Source of the DNA: Stephanodiscus triporus
Lineage: Eukaryota; Bacillariophyta; Thalassiosirophyceae; Thalassiosirales; Thalassiosiraceae
Direction: 5' to 3'
DNA: 25,773 nt
NCBI GenBank assembly: GCA_036939755.1
Contig: JALLAZ010000094.1
Location: 1-25,773 of the forward strand
Made by a program: the position numbers and the translations under genes. Below the pieces are notes generated by a model. The model saw only the letters and a program-made list of their open reading frames with translations. It had not been told where the DNA came from and searched no databases. This document shows positions 18,001-25,773 of this stretch, one piece after another. The stretch's first letter is position 1. Each line of letters opens with the position of its first letter.

Positions 18001-21000
18001 GTAGAGTCGGGTTGTCCTTTCTTTGCAAAGTATCTACCAACTATGCTGAGTGCACTGGAAAAAAATCCACTATGCACCATACTAGAAGAGCACGCTGGAT
18101 CTAGTGGAGCCCTCTATGACACCAATGTGCAGTCGATTTGTGATACTGGGCTTGCAACGTTATTGGATTCTGAAGCTCATTCTTCATCGGAGGATGTTGT
18201 GGAGGTGTGGAAGAAAACGCTATTTACCGTTAGAGGCATCAGTCTTGAAGATCTTCACAAATCCTCCAAGAAGTCATTGACTGAGACTTCAATGAGGTTA
18301 TCGGCATTAATATCCGGGGCCTTGATTGTGTGTGGCTCACAGTATCTGCCACTAAAAGTGACGCCTCTGATCCGCGCCCTGATGACATCACTGAAAAATG
18401 AAGAATGTCACTCACGTCGAGTGGAAACATGCCGCCACATATCGAAACTGGTGTCGATTCTATCAGGAGAAACTACGTACGAAAAAGCCAGAAATAAGCT
18501 CATGGAAAGTGTGTGCGTTCTTGCATGCAGCGCGGAAGCCAACCAGAAAGGTGCTGAACACGTTATCGAATTACTTATTGGAGGCATGAGCACTACCGAT
18601 AACCTGGAAGATTTTAATCCAATTTGGCAACGGCTTTTACCATTGACGAAAACTACGGTTCCAAACTTGTTGGCGCAAGAACTTCCTGGTGCCATTTACA
18701 TGCTTCGCGTCATATCTAGTTCCATGTCAAAAAAATGCTCATCTTTCAAACGTGCACTTGAATTATTCATGGTATCAGCAGTTGAAGTTGCTTGTTTAAG
18801 TTCCGAACCTCTCCAAGTTCAAGCCTGTGCATCTATCAGAAACTTTTGCAAGACTGATTTCGTCGCCGCTATGGATCTGATTGTACCACCCTTGCTTTGC
18901 TGTCTGTCGAACTTGCAAAACAATCTAGGCAGAGAAGGAGGCTGTAAACTTCTTCTATCTGTACTACGTGACTTCGAAGTCCTAGCGTCGCCGTATGTAA
19001 CGGCACTTCTACCAATTGTCATGCGTCTGATGACCGATGCAGTTGAGGAGTGCTCGCGATTAGCAACCAGCGCTTTTGCAATTCTGGTTCGGATTGCGCC
19101 GCTTGCGGCGAGTCACATGGATATAGTTGGGTATGAATCGTCTATTCAGAAAGTTGGTCAGAATGTATCCAATGATGTCATTCGGCATTTGGTTCTTGGA
19201 AAGCCATTGCCTCCATGTGTCGTGCCCGAAATTATATTAGCATACCTTGCAAATAGTGGAACCATACTGCGTCCATATCAGATGGAAGGAATCTCCTGGC
19301 TACGCTTCCTTGCAGATGTGCATCTAAACGGGGCATTGTGCGACGACATGGGTCTTGGCAAAACATTGCAAGCTTTGATTGCTGTGGCGATGTCTCACCA
19401 TGGCAAGACAAGCGCGAGACATGATTCTGCAACTTCGAATCCACGTTCCCTAGTGATATGTCCGTCGTCAGTTGTTGGCCATTGGATAAGTGAAATCCAA
19501 CGCTTCTTCCCGGGCAATGAAATATTTGCTCCTTTTGATTTTACAGGGAGTGCAAAATCGCGCCGTCTTGATTGGTGCGGAAGATTCTACCAGAGTAACA
19601 TTATTGTCACAAGCTACTCCGTGCTGAGGAATGATATCGACATATTGGAGGATGTTTCGTGGGAATGGATCATTTTGGATGAAGGTCACCTTCTGAAAAA
19701 CCCGAAGACATGTAAGTGACTGATCATTCACCTGAAACTCCTTTATATTATATCATTGAATTATTCTGGTGGATCCTTATAGACGTTTAATTTCAGTGAC
19801 TGCCAAGGCATCACGAAGATTAAAGTCCCATCACAAGTTAATATTGACTGGTCAGTATACATCCCTTTTGCTTCAAATGATTGTTGTTTGATCTCTTCCT
19901 TACAAATATTGTCTCGCTAACGCCAGGAACTCCCATCCAAAACAATGTTCATGAGATTTGGGCAACATTTGACTTCCTCCTGCCAAATTTTCTTGGGACC
20001 GAATCTAACTTCCTGCGAGAGTTCGCAAAGCCGATTGTCAAAAGCCAATCATCAGGTGCATCTGCAGCTGACACGTACCAGGGTATGGAGAGCTTGAAGA
20101 TTCTTCACCAGCAGGTACTTCCGTTTGTCCTCAGACGCGAAAAGTCTCAAGTTATACGAGAGCTGCCACCCAAAATAATAACTGATGTGCCATGTTCACT
20201 CAGCAAGCAGCAATATATCATGTACCAACAAACTTTGAAAAGGTCTGGGATGAAGGAAGCTCTCGATTTGGTTGATGACTCAATGGTGGGAGACACTACA
20301 TACACGCCAAAAATAGGCAGCCATGTTCTTGCGTCTCTCCTTCAATTGAGATTGATTTGTACGCACCCTCTTCTTCACACGCTGTTTTCATCAAAGACGG
20401 ATCGCGATGCAAATCCTCGTTCTTTTGCGCGCCTAGACTGCTCTGGAAAACTATCCGCGTTGAATGACCTTCTGCGACATGCTGGGATTGCAGAGCCCGA
20501 GATAACCGCTGCAGACAATGATGAATCCGGCTATATTATTGATCTCGGTGAAAATACTTCAGATAACGGTAGTGATATTGACTACCTCGAAAATGACAAC
20601 TTTGATATCTTCAGTGACAAATCTACTGAACAAGGAATCAATTTGTCCAAATGCCTCGTGTTCGCTCAGTTCACGCAAAGTCTGGATATTGTCGAACGAA
20701 TGCTCTTCGAACCTCACATGCCGTCATTGCAGTATCTTCGTCTAGATGGAAGGGTCCCGGAAAAGCAGCGCAACGCAGTCGTGGACCGATTCAATCAAGA
20801 TCCGAATATCAAAATCCTCCTTCTCACTACCAAAGTTGGAGGTCTTGGTTTGAATCTGACGGGTGAGTGATTGTAACAACATTCTGCATTCGATGAAATA
20901 AAACCATGCCTCGATAAACTTGCTCCGTTGCTTCATACTGCCGAAATTTTATTCAACGGACAACAGGGGCGGACAAGGTAATATTCCTCGAGCCCGACTG

Positions 21001-21352
21001 GAACCCCTTTGTCGACCTTCAAGCGATGGACCGTGCGCACCGAATCGGTCAGACCAGGACCGTTAACGTATATCGCCTCATTACGTCCGATACCATTGAG
21101 GAGAAGATGATGGAATTGCAACGACGGAAGAAGGCCACGAGCGATGCGGTCGTTAATTCCGACAACTCGACGATGTACAGCATGGGCACCGATCGACTTT
21201 TGGATATTTTCACGTGTCGCGGGGGCAGTGGTACGGCTGCGTCCTCAAGTCAGGGAGATGCGGGGGATGACATCCTCAGCTATTTGGACAATGGAAGTAC
21301 GAAGGAGTATTCCAGCTTATCCGTGGATGGCTTCATACGTAGCTTGGCATGA
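15058..21352 (+). CDS. MOT1: Mot1/BTAF1-type Swi2/Snf2 ATPase, TBP-associated factor (four exons, 2,009 aa)
   Basis: Exons are 15058-19711, 19797-19850, 19927-20862 and 20967-21352. The introns are 85, 76 and 104 nt, all phase 1. The start is the first ATG, giving MEGASSPPEL; the frame is open further 5' but without another ATG. Long HEAT-like repeats fill about residues 130-1390, with an acidic then Lys/Arg-rich low-complexity insertion at about 98-143. The ATPase begins LRPYQMEGISWL. It has Walker A DDMGLGKT from Asp1429, the DEGH box at 1541-1544 (DEGH, as in Mot1, where many SNF2 relatives have DEAH), GTPIQNN at 1570-1576, a second lobe with GLNLTGADKVIFLEPDWNP (G1882), and DRAHRIGQTR (1903-1911). 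Mot1 uses ATP to remove TBP from DNA through its HEAT domain. Length is slightly above the yeast and human proteins (about 1,850). An acidic linker sits in lobe 2 before the KCLVFAQFTQSLD motif. Confidence 0.93.
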
Positions 21353-21572
21353 GCTAACGCGTAAAGAAATGACAAAATAGGGCACACGATTCGCCCATGG
21401 TGTGACTGTAATACTTCGAGAGTTAGATTAACATTCCTCATAAATGGCATCCCTCGTAGCAACAATAATTGCAGTAAATCTTCTTGGTTATATCCCCCCT
21501 TTTGGAATTCATGCTTCCAACGCGTAGGAAGAAATCCCCCCCAGCACCAAGAGTGTGCGCCCTTACCCTTTT
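21353..21572. other. Convergent intergenic region between Mot1 and the CDV3-like gene
   Basis: The 220 bases hold the 3' untranslated regions of two convergent genes. The sequence is mixed with short C-rich (CCCCCCTTTT) and A-rich runs. No RNA gene or ORF is supported here. Confidence 0.4.
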
Positions 21573-22895
21573 TTAGGCATTCGGCTTGAACGTAGACAAA
21601 TCCTTCTTCTTTTTCTTCTTTAATACTAGTTTCTTTTCCGCAGCTGGCTTTTCTTGGGCGGATGTTGTTGCATCGATATCATCTGCGGAAGCGGCAGCGG
21701 CGTCAGGATCCGAAGTCGGAGTCGGTGCGGGCGACTCCGCAATCGTTGACTCGGCTGCTGCGGGTAATATTTCCGTCGTCGCCACGTCTGCCGATCCCGC
21801 CATCTTCGCTACTCCTTCCGAGCCCTCCTCCTCGTCCTTCTTTTTGGGTGGGGCCAGATTCAGCGGCTTCCTCTCGGCGGGAGGCGGAGCCAAATTGAGA
21901 GGTTTCCTTTGCGCTGGCGCGGACGGCACAAGCGCCGCCGCCGCGGAAGTTCCGGATCCTCCTCCTCCTACCATCCTCGATCCCCACCCCGCGGGAGCCC
22001 GGACTCCGCCCGAGGACTGCGACGAGGAAGAGGAGGACGACGACGATTCCGCCGCCTTCTGCTGCCTCTCCTTCTCGGCCAGTATCTTATCGGCGTCGGC
22101 CAAATCCGGGAAAAGTTCCTCGCTCGCCGTATCGACCGCCCTTTGGAAGCCCGATCCCGAGAATCCGTCCATGGACGCCGGTCCGCGAACGTTGGACCCG
22201 CCCGACGCGGACGCCCCCCCGCCGGCATTGCGAACGTGGGAGGGGACCCACTTGCTCCCGGCCGAGGCGCTCCCTCCCGACCCCCCCAATGCCGACAGCG
22301 ATCCGCCGCCACCTCCCGCGGAGCGCGCCGCGGCCTTGGCCTCCCTCTCCGCCCTCTCCGCGGCCAGCCTCTCGGCCTCCCTGGCCATCCCCTCCTTCGC
22401 ACGCGCGAGCTTGGCCTTGGTCTCCTCGATCCTCAGTCTTTCGGCGACGTCGTCTTCCGTATTCCGCCTGGCGTTGAGGGCCTGCATGTCGAGCAACTCC
22501 ACGACCTTGCTGTCCGCGCCCGACGTCGACGTCGACGACGACGAGGACGACGACCCGGCGGCGGCATCCTTTTTCCTGTTGTTGCTGCCCCAACCCCCTC
22601 CCACCGTCTGGATGGCGTCCGCCCACTGATCGTCTCCGCCGCCCAACAATGCCGTCCCCTCCGCGCCGCCCGCGCCGGCGCCGACGATGCCGCCGCCGCC
22701 CAATCCCAATCCCGAGAGGCCGCCAATGGACGCGGCCATCCCGTCCATCTCGGCCGAGATCTCCGGCGCGTCGACGTGGGTCGAGACGATGACGGCCGAT
22801 GCATCGATCTTGTTCGCGTTGAAGGACTTGAACTTCTTCTTCTTGGTGGTCTTCTTCTTGGCGAAGAAGGCTGCGGCGTCGGCGGCGTCGGTCAT
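21573..22895 (-). CDS. CDV3-like low-complexity protein (440 aa, single exon)
   Basis: The start is the ATG at 22895; a TTG four codons upstream is in frame but is not a likely start. The N-terminus, AAAFFAKKKTTKKKKFKSFN (residues 6-25), resembles the FFAKxxKKKKK opening of CDV3 family proteins. A short conserved-looking DDQWADA follows in the middle. The rest is Gly/Ser/Ala/Pro-rich, with a charged coiled-coil segment (about 155-190, rich in E, R, K, A), a KWVPSHVRN motif that recalls the R-x-P-G/VPPHxR boxes of RNA-associated proteins, and a Lys-rich C-terminus (KKLVLKKKKKKDLSTFKPNA). It is mostly disordered by composition. CDV3 function is poorly known. A translation-associated, RNA-binding role is inference. 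High GC and Ala/Gly codons create long false ORFs on the other strand and in other frames. Confidence 0.72.
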   Translation of the reverse strand: MTDAADAAAFFAKKKTTKKKKFKSFNANKIDASAVIVSTHVDAPEISAEMDGMAASIGGLSGLGLGGGGIVGAGAGGAEGTALLGGGDDQWADAIQTVGGGWGSNNRKKDAAAGSSSSSSSTSTSGADSKVVELLDMQALNARRNTEDDVAERLRIEETKAKLARAKEGMAREAERLAAERAEREAKAAARSAGGGGGSLSALGGSGGSASAGSKWVPSHVRNAGGGASASGGSNVRGPASMDGFSGSGFQRAVDTASEELFPDLADADKILAEKERQQKAAESSSSSSSSSQSSGGVRAPAGWGSRMVGGGGSGTSAAAALVPSAPAQRKPLNLAPPPAERKPLNLAPPKKKDEEEGSEGVAKMAGSADVATTEILPAAAESTIAESPAPTPTSDPDAAAASADDIDATTSAQEKPAAEKKLVLKKKKKKDLSTFKPNA

Positions 22896-23072
22896 GGTTC
22901 TTTTCAAAAGATATTAGAGGTTTCTGTGGGAGGAGGGATAAAAGAGCGGACACGGGGATAAGAGGCGGACGACGACAGACGGAATACACGGTTGGTACGA
23001 TAACCTCTCGCTCTTCCACTCAACTCTCTCTCTCTCTGGTGCTGCGCTACTATGCCATGCTCTTGAAGAGAG
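22896..23072. promoter_or_regulatory. Divergent promoter with CT-repeat and upstream ATGs
   Basis: A pyrimidine run (CAACTCTCTCTCTCTCTGG, 23023-23041) sits about 30-50 bases before the start of the + strand gene and may mark its transcription start. Two short upstream ORFs follow: ATG 23052 ends after four codons at TGA 23064, and ATG 23057 reads 13 codons to TAA 23096, overlapping the main ATG at 23073. They could lower translation of the main frame if included in the mRNA. Confidence 0.4.
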
Positions 23073-23618
23073 ATGCTATCGTTGGCAACATCATCTAAAG
23101 CAACATACGCCGTCGTTGCGGCGGGCGGTGCCATTCTCGCAACCACCGGCCTAATACTACTCCTTCGCCATCAACAACGAAATTCCGTCGCGAAATTCTA
23201 CCGTCAGCATCGAGGCATGTCTGGTCTCCTGCGATGGGTTTGGCTGGGCGATCACCTTCCACCGCACATACGACGATCCATGGACGATTTGGACGATGTC
23301 GAAAAGCGCATGGTCGAATCCGACGAGGAATTGGAGCAGATTGAGATTTCGATCGAGAGGGCACGGTTGGAGAGTGTGGACGGAGGGACGACGAATGGAG
23401 ATGACAACGAGTCGAGGAGGCAGTCACTGTTCCAACAAGATCCGAAACTGCGAACGAGGATTGGATTATACAGCAGCACGCTCGATATGCTCGCGTCTTC
23501 GATTGATTCTGTGAAGTCGCATTCCGATGATGAGGTGAAGCGGAGGAAGAAGGCATTATCCAATAACATTGTGGAATTGATGAACGAATTGGACAGGATG
23601 ATTTCTATCTTCCTTTGA
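23073..23618 (+). CDS. Small membrane-anchored protein of unknown function (181 aa)
   Basis: Single exon, ATG 23073 to TGA 23616. Residues 11-31 form one hydrophobic helix (YAVVAAGGAILATTGLILLLR) after a short Ser/Thr/Lys-containing N-terminus with no acidic residue. That arrangement suits a signal anchor or a mitochondrial-type presequence with an inner-membrane helix. The soluble part has a Trp-containing patch (LLRWVWLGDHLPPHIRR, about 52-68), then acidic heptad-like sequence (about 70-105) and a basic C-terminal helix (about 140-178), suggesting coiled coils. I do not recognise the family. It is transcribed divergently from the CDV3-like gene. Its codon usage and the absence of competing frames make it believable as a real gene, but localisation is inference. 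Confidence 0.65.
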   Translation: MLSLATSSKATYAVVAAGGAILATTGLILLLRHQQRNSVAKFYRQHRGMSGLLRWVWLGDHLPPHIRRSMDDLDDVEKRMVESDEELEQIEISIERARLESVDGGTTNGDDNESRRQSLFQQDPKLRTRIGLYSSTLDMLASSIDSVKSHSDDEVKRRKKALSNNIVELMNELDRMISIFL

Positions 23619-23669
23619 TATTTCGCCATGACGATTACCAACACAATTTTTGCGCAGGGGGAGGTTACC

Positions 23670-24121
23670 ATAATCCAACCCGATCGCCATCGTCATCACC
23701 ATCGCCGCTTTCTGGACGTGGGTCGCCGTCCGATCATTCCGTCAGTCCCCATCATATCGGCAAAGACGACCGCCGCGCGAGGAGGAGGAGGGCGGACGCG
23801 ATGATGGGAACATGCGCCGAGCGGAGAGGACCTACCCCGAAGGTGGATCGAGCACGTGAGTGGGGGGCAGGTATTTCGGCCTTGACGACGTTTGACGACG
23901 ATGATGGGGGGCGACGGGCCGGTGAGCGTTCGGTACGGGGAGGGGAGTGCGACTCGAGGACGCCGGGGCATCCTAGAATGACATTTACTGTCACGCGTGA
24001 GATAGTCCAACCCGATCGCCATCGTCATCAACATCGCCGCTTTCTGGACGTCGGTCGCCGCCCGATCATTCCGTCAGTCCCCATCATATCGGCAAAGACG
24101 ACCGCCGCGCGAGGAGGAGGN
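23670..24121 (+). repeat. 119-bp direct repeat, offset 332 bp, ending at an N
   Basis: Bases 23670-23788 and 24002-24120 are the same sequence with about four differences. The shared part runs from TCCAACCCGATCGCCATCG to GCGCGAGGAGGAGG. Immediately after the second copy comes the only ambiguous base, N at 24121, and the following sequence does not match the first copy's continuation. This is the pattern of a tandem duplication or of a gap joined badly at a repeat. Two antisense ORFs (minus strand) and one + strand ORF cross the repeat but differ in quality and are probably not genes. Confidence 0.85.
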
Positions 24122-24459
24122 TACTCTACAACGCGTCTACATACGTGGGAATCAGTACGTACGAAAAAATTTGTTCCCGTACCGGCAGTCCCCGAACCGA
24201 ACAGCCTAGAGGGGGTCATTCCCGAATTCCTGTTCCGGGGGGATTTTTTTGCCAGGATCCACCTCTAATATTTATAGAACAACGCTGTAATAAAATGAAA
24301 AAAGGAGGTCTTGTAGACCAAACCTACAAGGTTTGGTTGCCACCTTGTCTTATATGTTGTCACCCTCATCTTTGCTTTCATCATTGCTGTCATCTTTGTC
24401 TTTGTCAGCGGAGAGGAGTTTGTCGTTGTCGACTTCGTCTTTGTCGGCGGAGAATCCAA
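24122..24459. other. Non-coding stretch after the N, with a small hairpin
   Basis: No supported gene. At 24307-24336 two overlapping inverted repeats occur: GGTC-TTGTA-GACC (24307-24319) and CCAAACC-TACAA-GGTTTGG (24318-24336). They lie about 125-150 bases beyond the stop of the minus-strand pseudogene and may be part of its 3' region or the end of a mobile element. A G/C-rich patch (CCGGGGGGATTTTTTT, about 24234-24249) precedes them. Confidence 0.4.
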
Positions 24460-25402
24460 TTACACCGCAGCAATTTCACCGATGAAGTCGAAAGTGGCTT
24501 CATCGTCGCGGTCATCAACTTTACTCACAGTGACGATAGCTGCCGTACTCATTTTAGCTTTTTTCTTGGCAGAGATGCACCAATCGACGCTCGCCGCCGC
24601 CACCGCCGCATCCGCCGCATCCGCCGCGGCCCCGTCGTCGTCCTCTTCGTTGGGCGGCTCGTTTTCTTTGTCGCCGTTGTCACAAGCAGCAATCCCTGGC
24701 TTCGCTATGAAGCAGAAACCAATCTTCTCCAGCCTAGACACCCTCTCGGCAGTCAAAGTGATTTCTGCCCGTTCTTCAACATTTTGTAAAAATTGCGCTG
24801 ATATTTCACCCACCGGCCGAGCTGCCCAGACCTCTGAGGCACACTAGTGTGCCCGTTTGCCTCCTTGAATTCCATCAACTCATCGAACCGATCGTCCCAG
24901 GACGTTGTCCGATCAACATGGAAGGAGAAACCAATCTTCTCCAGCCTAGACGCCCTCTCCGCAGTCAACTGTGACTTCTGTCCATTCTTGAACATTTTGT
25001 AGAACTTGCGCTAATTTTTCACCCATATGCCGAGTTGTCCGGACCTTCGGGACACATTTGTGTGTCCGTTTGCCTCCTTGAATTCCATCAACTTGTCGAA
25101 CCGATCGTCCCAGGATGTTGTCCAATCGACATGGAAGGAGAAACCGAACTTCAATTCCTTGGTAATTGCACCATCACCATTCACATGGTTCTTGTTTACA
25201 TGTATTAGATCATTGCTCTCGTTTGTGATAGTAATATTAGATTCCATGACAATGGAAAGCACAGTAGCAAATTCATTGAGGGTTCGTGTCCGACTGCTCT
25301 CATAAGCCCGACCACTGTAAATCAAGCATGGATGAATAATAGATTGCGTGTTTAGCATTCTGATGCCTGTACCTTCAAGCACACTCGGGAATCCATCAAA
25401 GG
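24460..25402 (-). pseudogene. Decayed helicase-associated-domain gene with two HA repeats
   Basis: On the minus strand, coding blocks 25402-25011, 25010-24756 and about 24757-24460 read as one protein. Two units with the pattern SWDDRFDxLMEFKEANGHT, then GQLGxWVK, then AERxSRLEKIGFxF match the helicase-associated (HA) domain common in diatoms and bacteria. The first unit ends with an in-frame TAG (25013-25011) where the second unit has CAG, so Gln became stop. The second unit is frameshifted near 24757 by the loss of one base compared with the first. The tail is acidic and Ala-rich and stops at 24462. With two lesions I call it a pseudogene. In HA proteins the repeats are thought to bind nucleic acid. 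Confidence 0.65.
24720..25145 (-). repeat. 213-bp tandem direct repeat encoding the HA units
   Basis: Matching sequence recurs with an offset of 213 bp (71 codons); for example GTTTGCCTCCTTGAATTCC starts at 24855 and again at 25068. Similarity extends across the whole unit, with scattered substitutions and the single-base loss that breaks the second unit. The whole-codon period shows that the duplication happened while the sequence was coding. Confidence 0.75.
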
Positions 25403-25773
25403 CCTAAAATATTAGGAAACCTCTCTCGAACACTCTTCAACACGGCCTTGTTGATCGGGGCTGTTTCAATCAAGACATTTTTGAGGCCGGTGGGATCGTT
25501 AGTGGCCCAACTAGATGGCCCAGTGATTGGTATTAGGTAGAATACTAATACCGCCGATGAATATAGAAAACACCGCGCAACATCACGATCATATCCATTG
25601 TCTTCAAGGATGCCAATCCAAACATCCATTGTTGTAGCCAATGATGGATGCTTGAATTTTTTGTCCCTGTTCAGTTTGGAGGAATTAGGATTCTGAGTCT
25701 CGTCCTCAGTCGCAAAGTGTAATCCACAAATAAACTTTACTTGACCATCGTGCGGTGCATATGTAAATGGTGC
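25394..25773 (-). pseudogene. Upstream exon or frameshifted 5' part of the HA-domain gene; runs off the right edge
   Basis: The frame is open from the right edge to TGA 25398-25396, about 125 codons, with no stop. It carries a hydrophobic stretch (about 25535-25570, CFLYSSAVLVFYLIP) and the segment ATTMDVWIGILEDNGYDRD. Its last residues (RERFPNILG) lie directly before FDGFPSVLEGTG in the next frame, so either one base is missing at about 25400 or a very different splice exists. A TTTTAG lies at the junction and could serve as acceptor for an alternative exon. I do not recognise this part. It could belong to the HA gene or to an element inserted beside it. Confidence 0.45.

Noticed and set aside
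21586..22961. Long + strand ORFs of 347 and 350 codons opposite the CDV3-like gene
   Set aside because: They are antisense by-products of GC-rich Ala/Gly/Ser codons. The minus-strand frame has a meaningful N-terminus, charged motifs and an appropriate start.
22087..23019. Minus-strand ORF of 310 codons overlapping the CDV3-like gene start
   Set aside because: Arg/Gly-rich shadow of the true frame, beginning in the promoter.
23615..24268. + strand ORF of 217 codons across the N
   Set aside because: It runs through the duplicated segment and the unknown base, has repeated low-complexity sequence and follows directly on another gene's stop. It is not credible as a protein gene.
1..25773. tRNA, rRNA or other structured RNA genes
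   Set aside because: I saw no cloverleaf with intact A and B boxes and no rRNA-like sequence. A covariance-model scan would be needed to be certain.

Overview
The window looks like nuclear DNA of a diatom, most likely a centric one. The evidence is spliceosomal introns of about 80-100 nt with GTRAGT/GTGAGT donors, a GH19 chitinase fused to a Thr/Ser/Pro-rich tail with chitin-binding-like modules, helicase-associated-domain repeats of the type abundant in diatom genomes, and closely packed eukaryotic housekeeping genes. The assignment is inferred from gene content and style only.

Layout. (1) 1-2906 (+) is the broken right part of a Ginger-like cut-and-paste transposon: the end of an rve integrase, an acidic linker, a C48/Ulp1-type cysteine peptidase, then the C-terminal element domain ending in a Cys-rich motif. 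Three reading-frame shifts and one in-frame stop interrupt it. (2) About 2961-3500 is a dense array of short palindromes built from one 18-base arm in alternating orientation. This is the strangest sequence in the window. (3) 3741-7048 (-) is a two-exon GH19 chitinase of 1,069 aa. (4) 7350-8705 (+) is an unrecognised protein with a possible degenerate sulfotransferase-type loop. (5) 8800-9941 (-) is an alpha/beta hydrolase with an apparent 38-nt intron. (6) 10205-13693 (+) is a four-exon peptide:N-glycanase of 1,072 aa that also carries ILEI/FAM3-like, thioredoxin and PUB domains. (7) 13885-14822 (-) is a two-exon short-chain dehydrogenase. (8) 15058-21352 (+) is a four-exon Mot1/BTAF1 Swi2/Snf2 ATPase of 2,009 aa. 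(9) 21573-22895 (-) is a CDV3-like low-complexity protein. (10) 23073-23618 (+) is a small membrane-anchored protein. (11) 23670-24121 holds a 119-bp direct repeat whose second copy ends at the only N, so the assembly there is doubtful. (12) 24460-25773 (-) is a decayed gene with helicase-associated repeats.

The middle block (about 3.7-23.6 kb) is intact and gene-dense, with alternating strands and divergent promoters of 0.18-0.30 kb. The two ends are accessory: transposon debris on the left, repeat-rich pseudogene on the right. The genes do not form an evident pathway. The glycanase (cytosolic deglycosylation linked to protein quality control), Mot1 (TBP recycling) and the CDV3-like protein are housekeeping types, while the chitinase points to chitin metabolism at the cell surface.

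Exon joins were worked out by eye from splice consensus, reading frame and conserved motifs. All joins listed keep the frame and give whole-codon totals.
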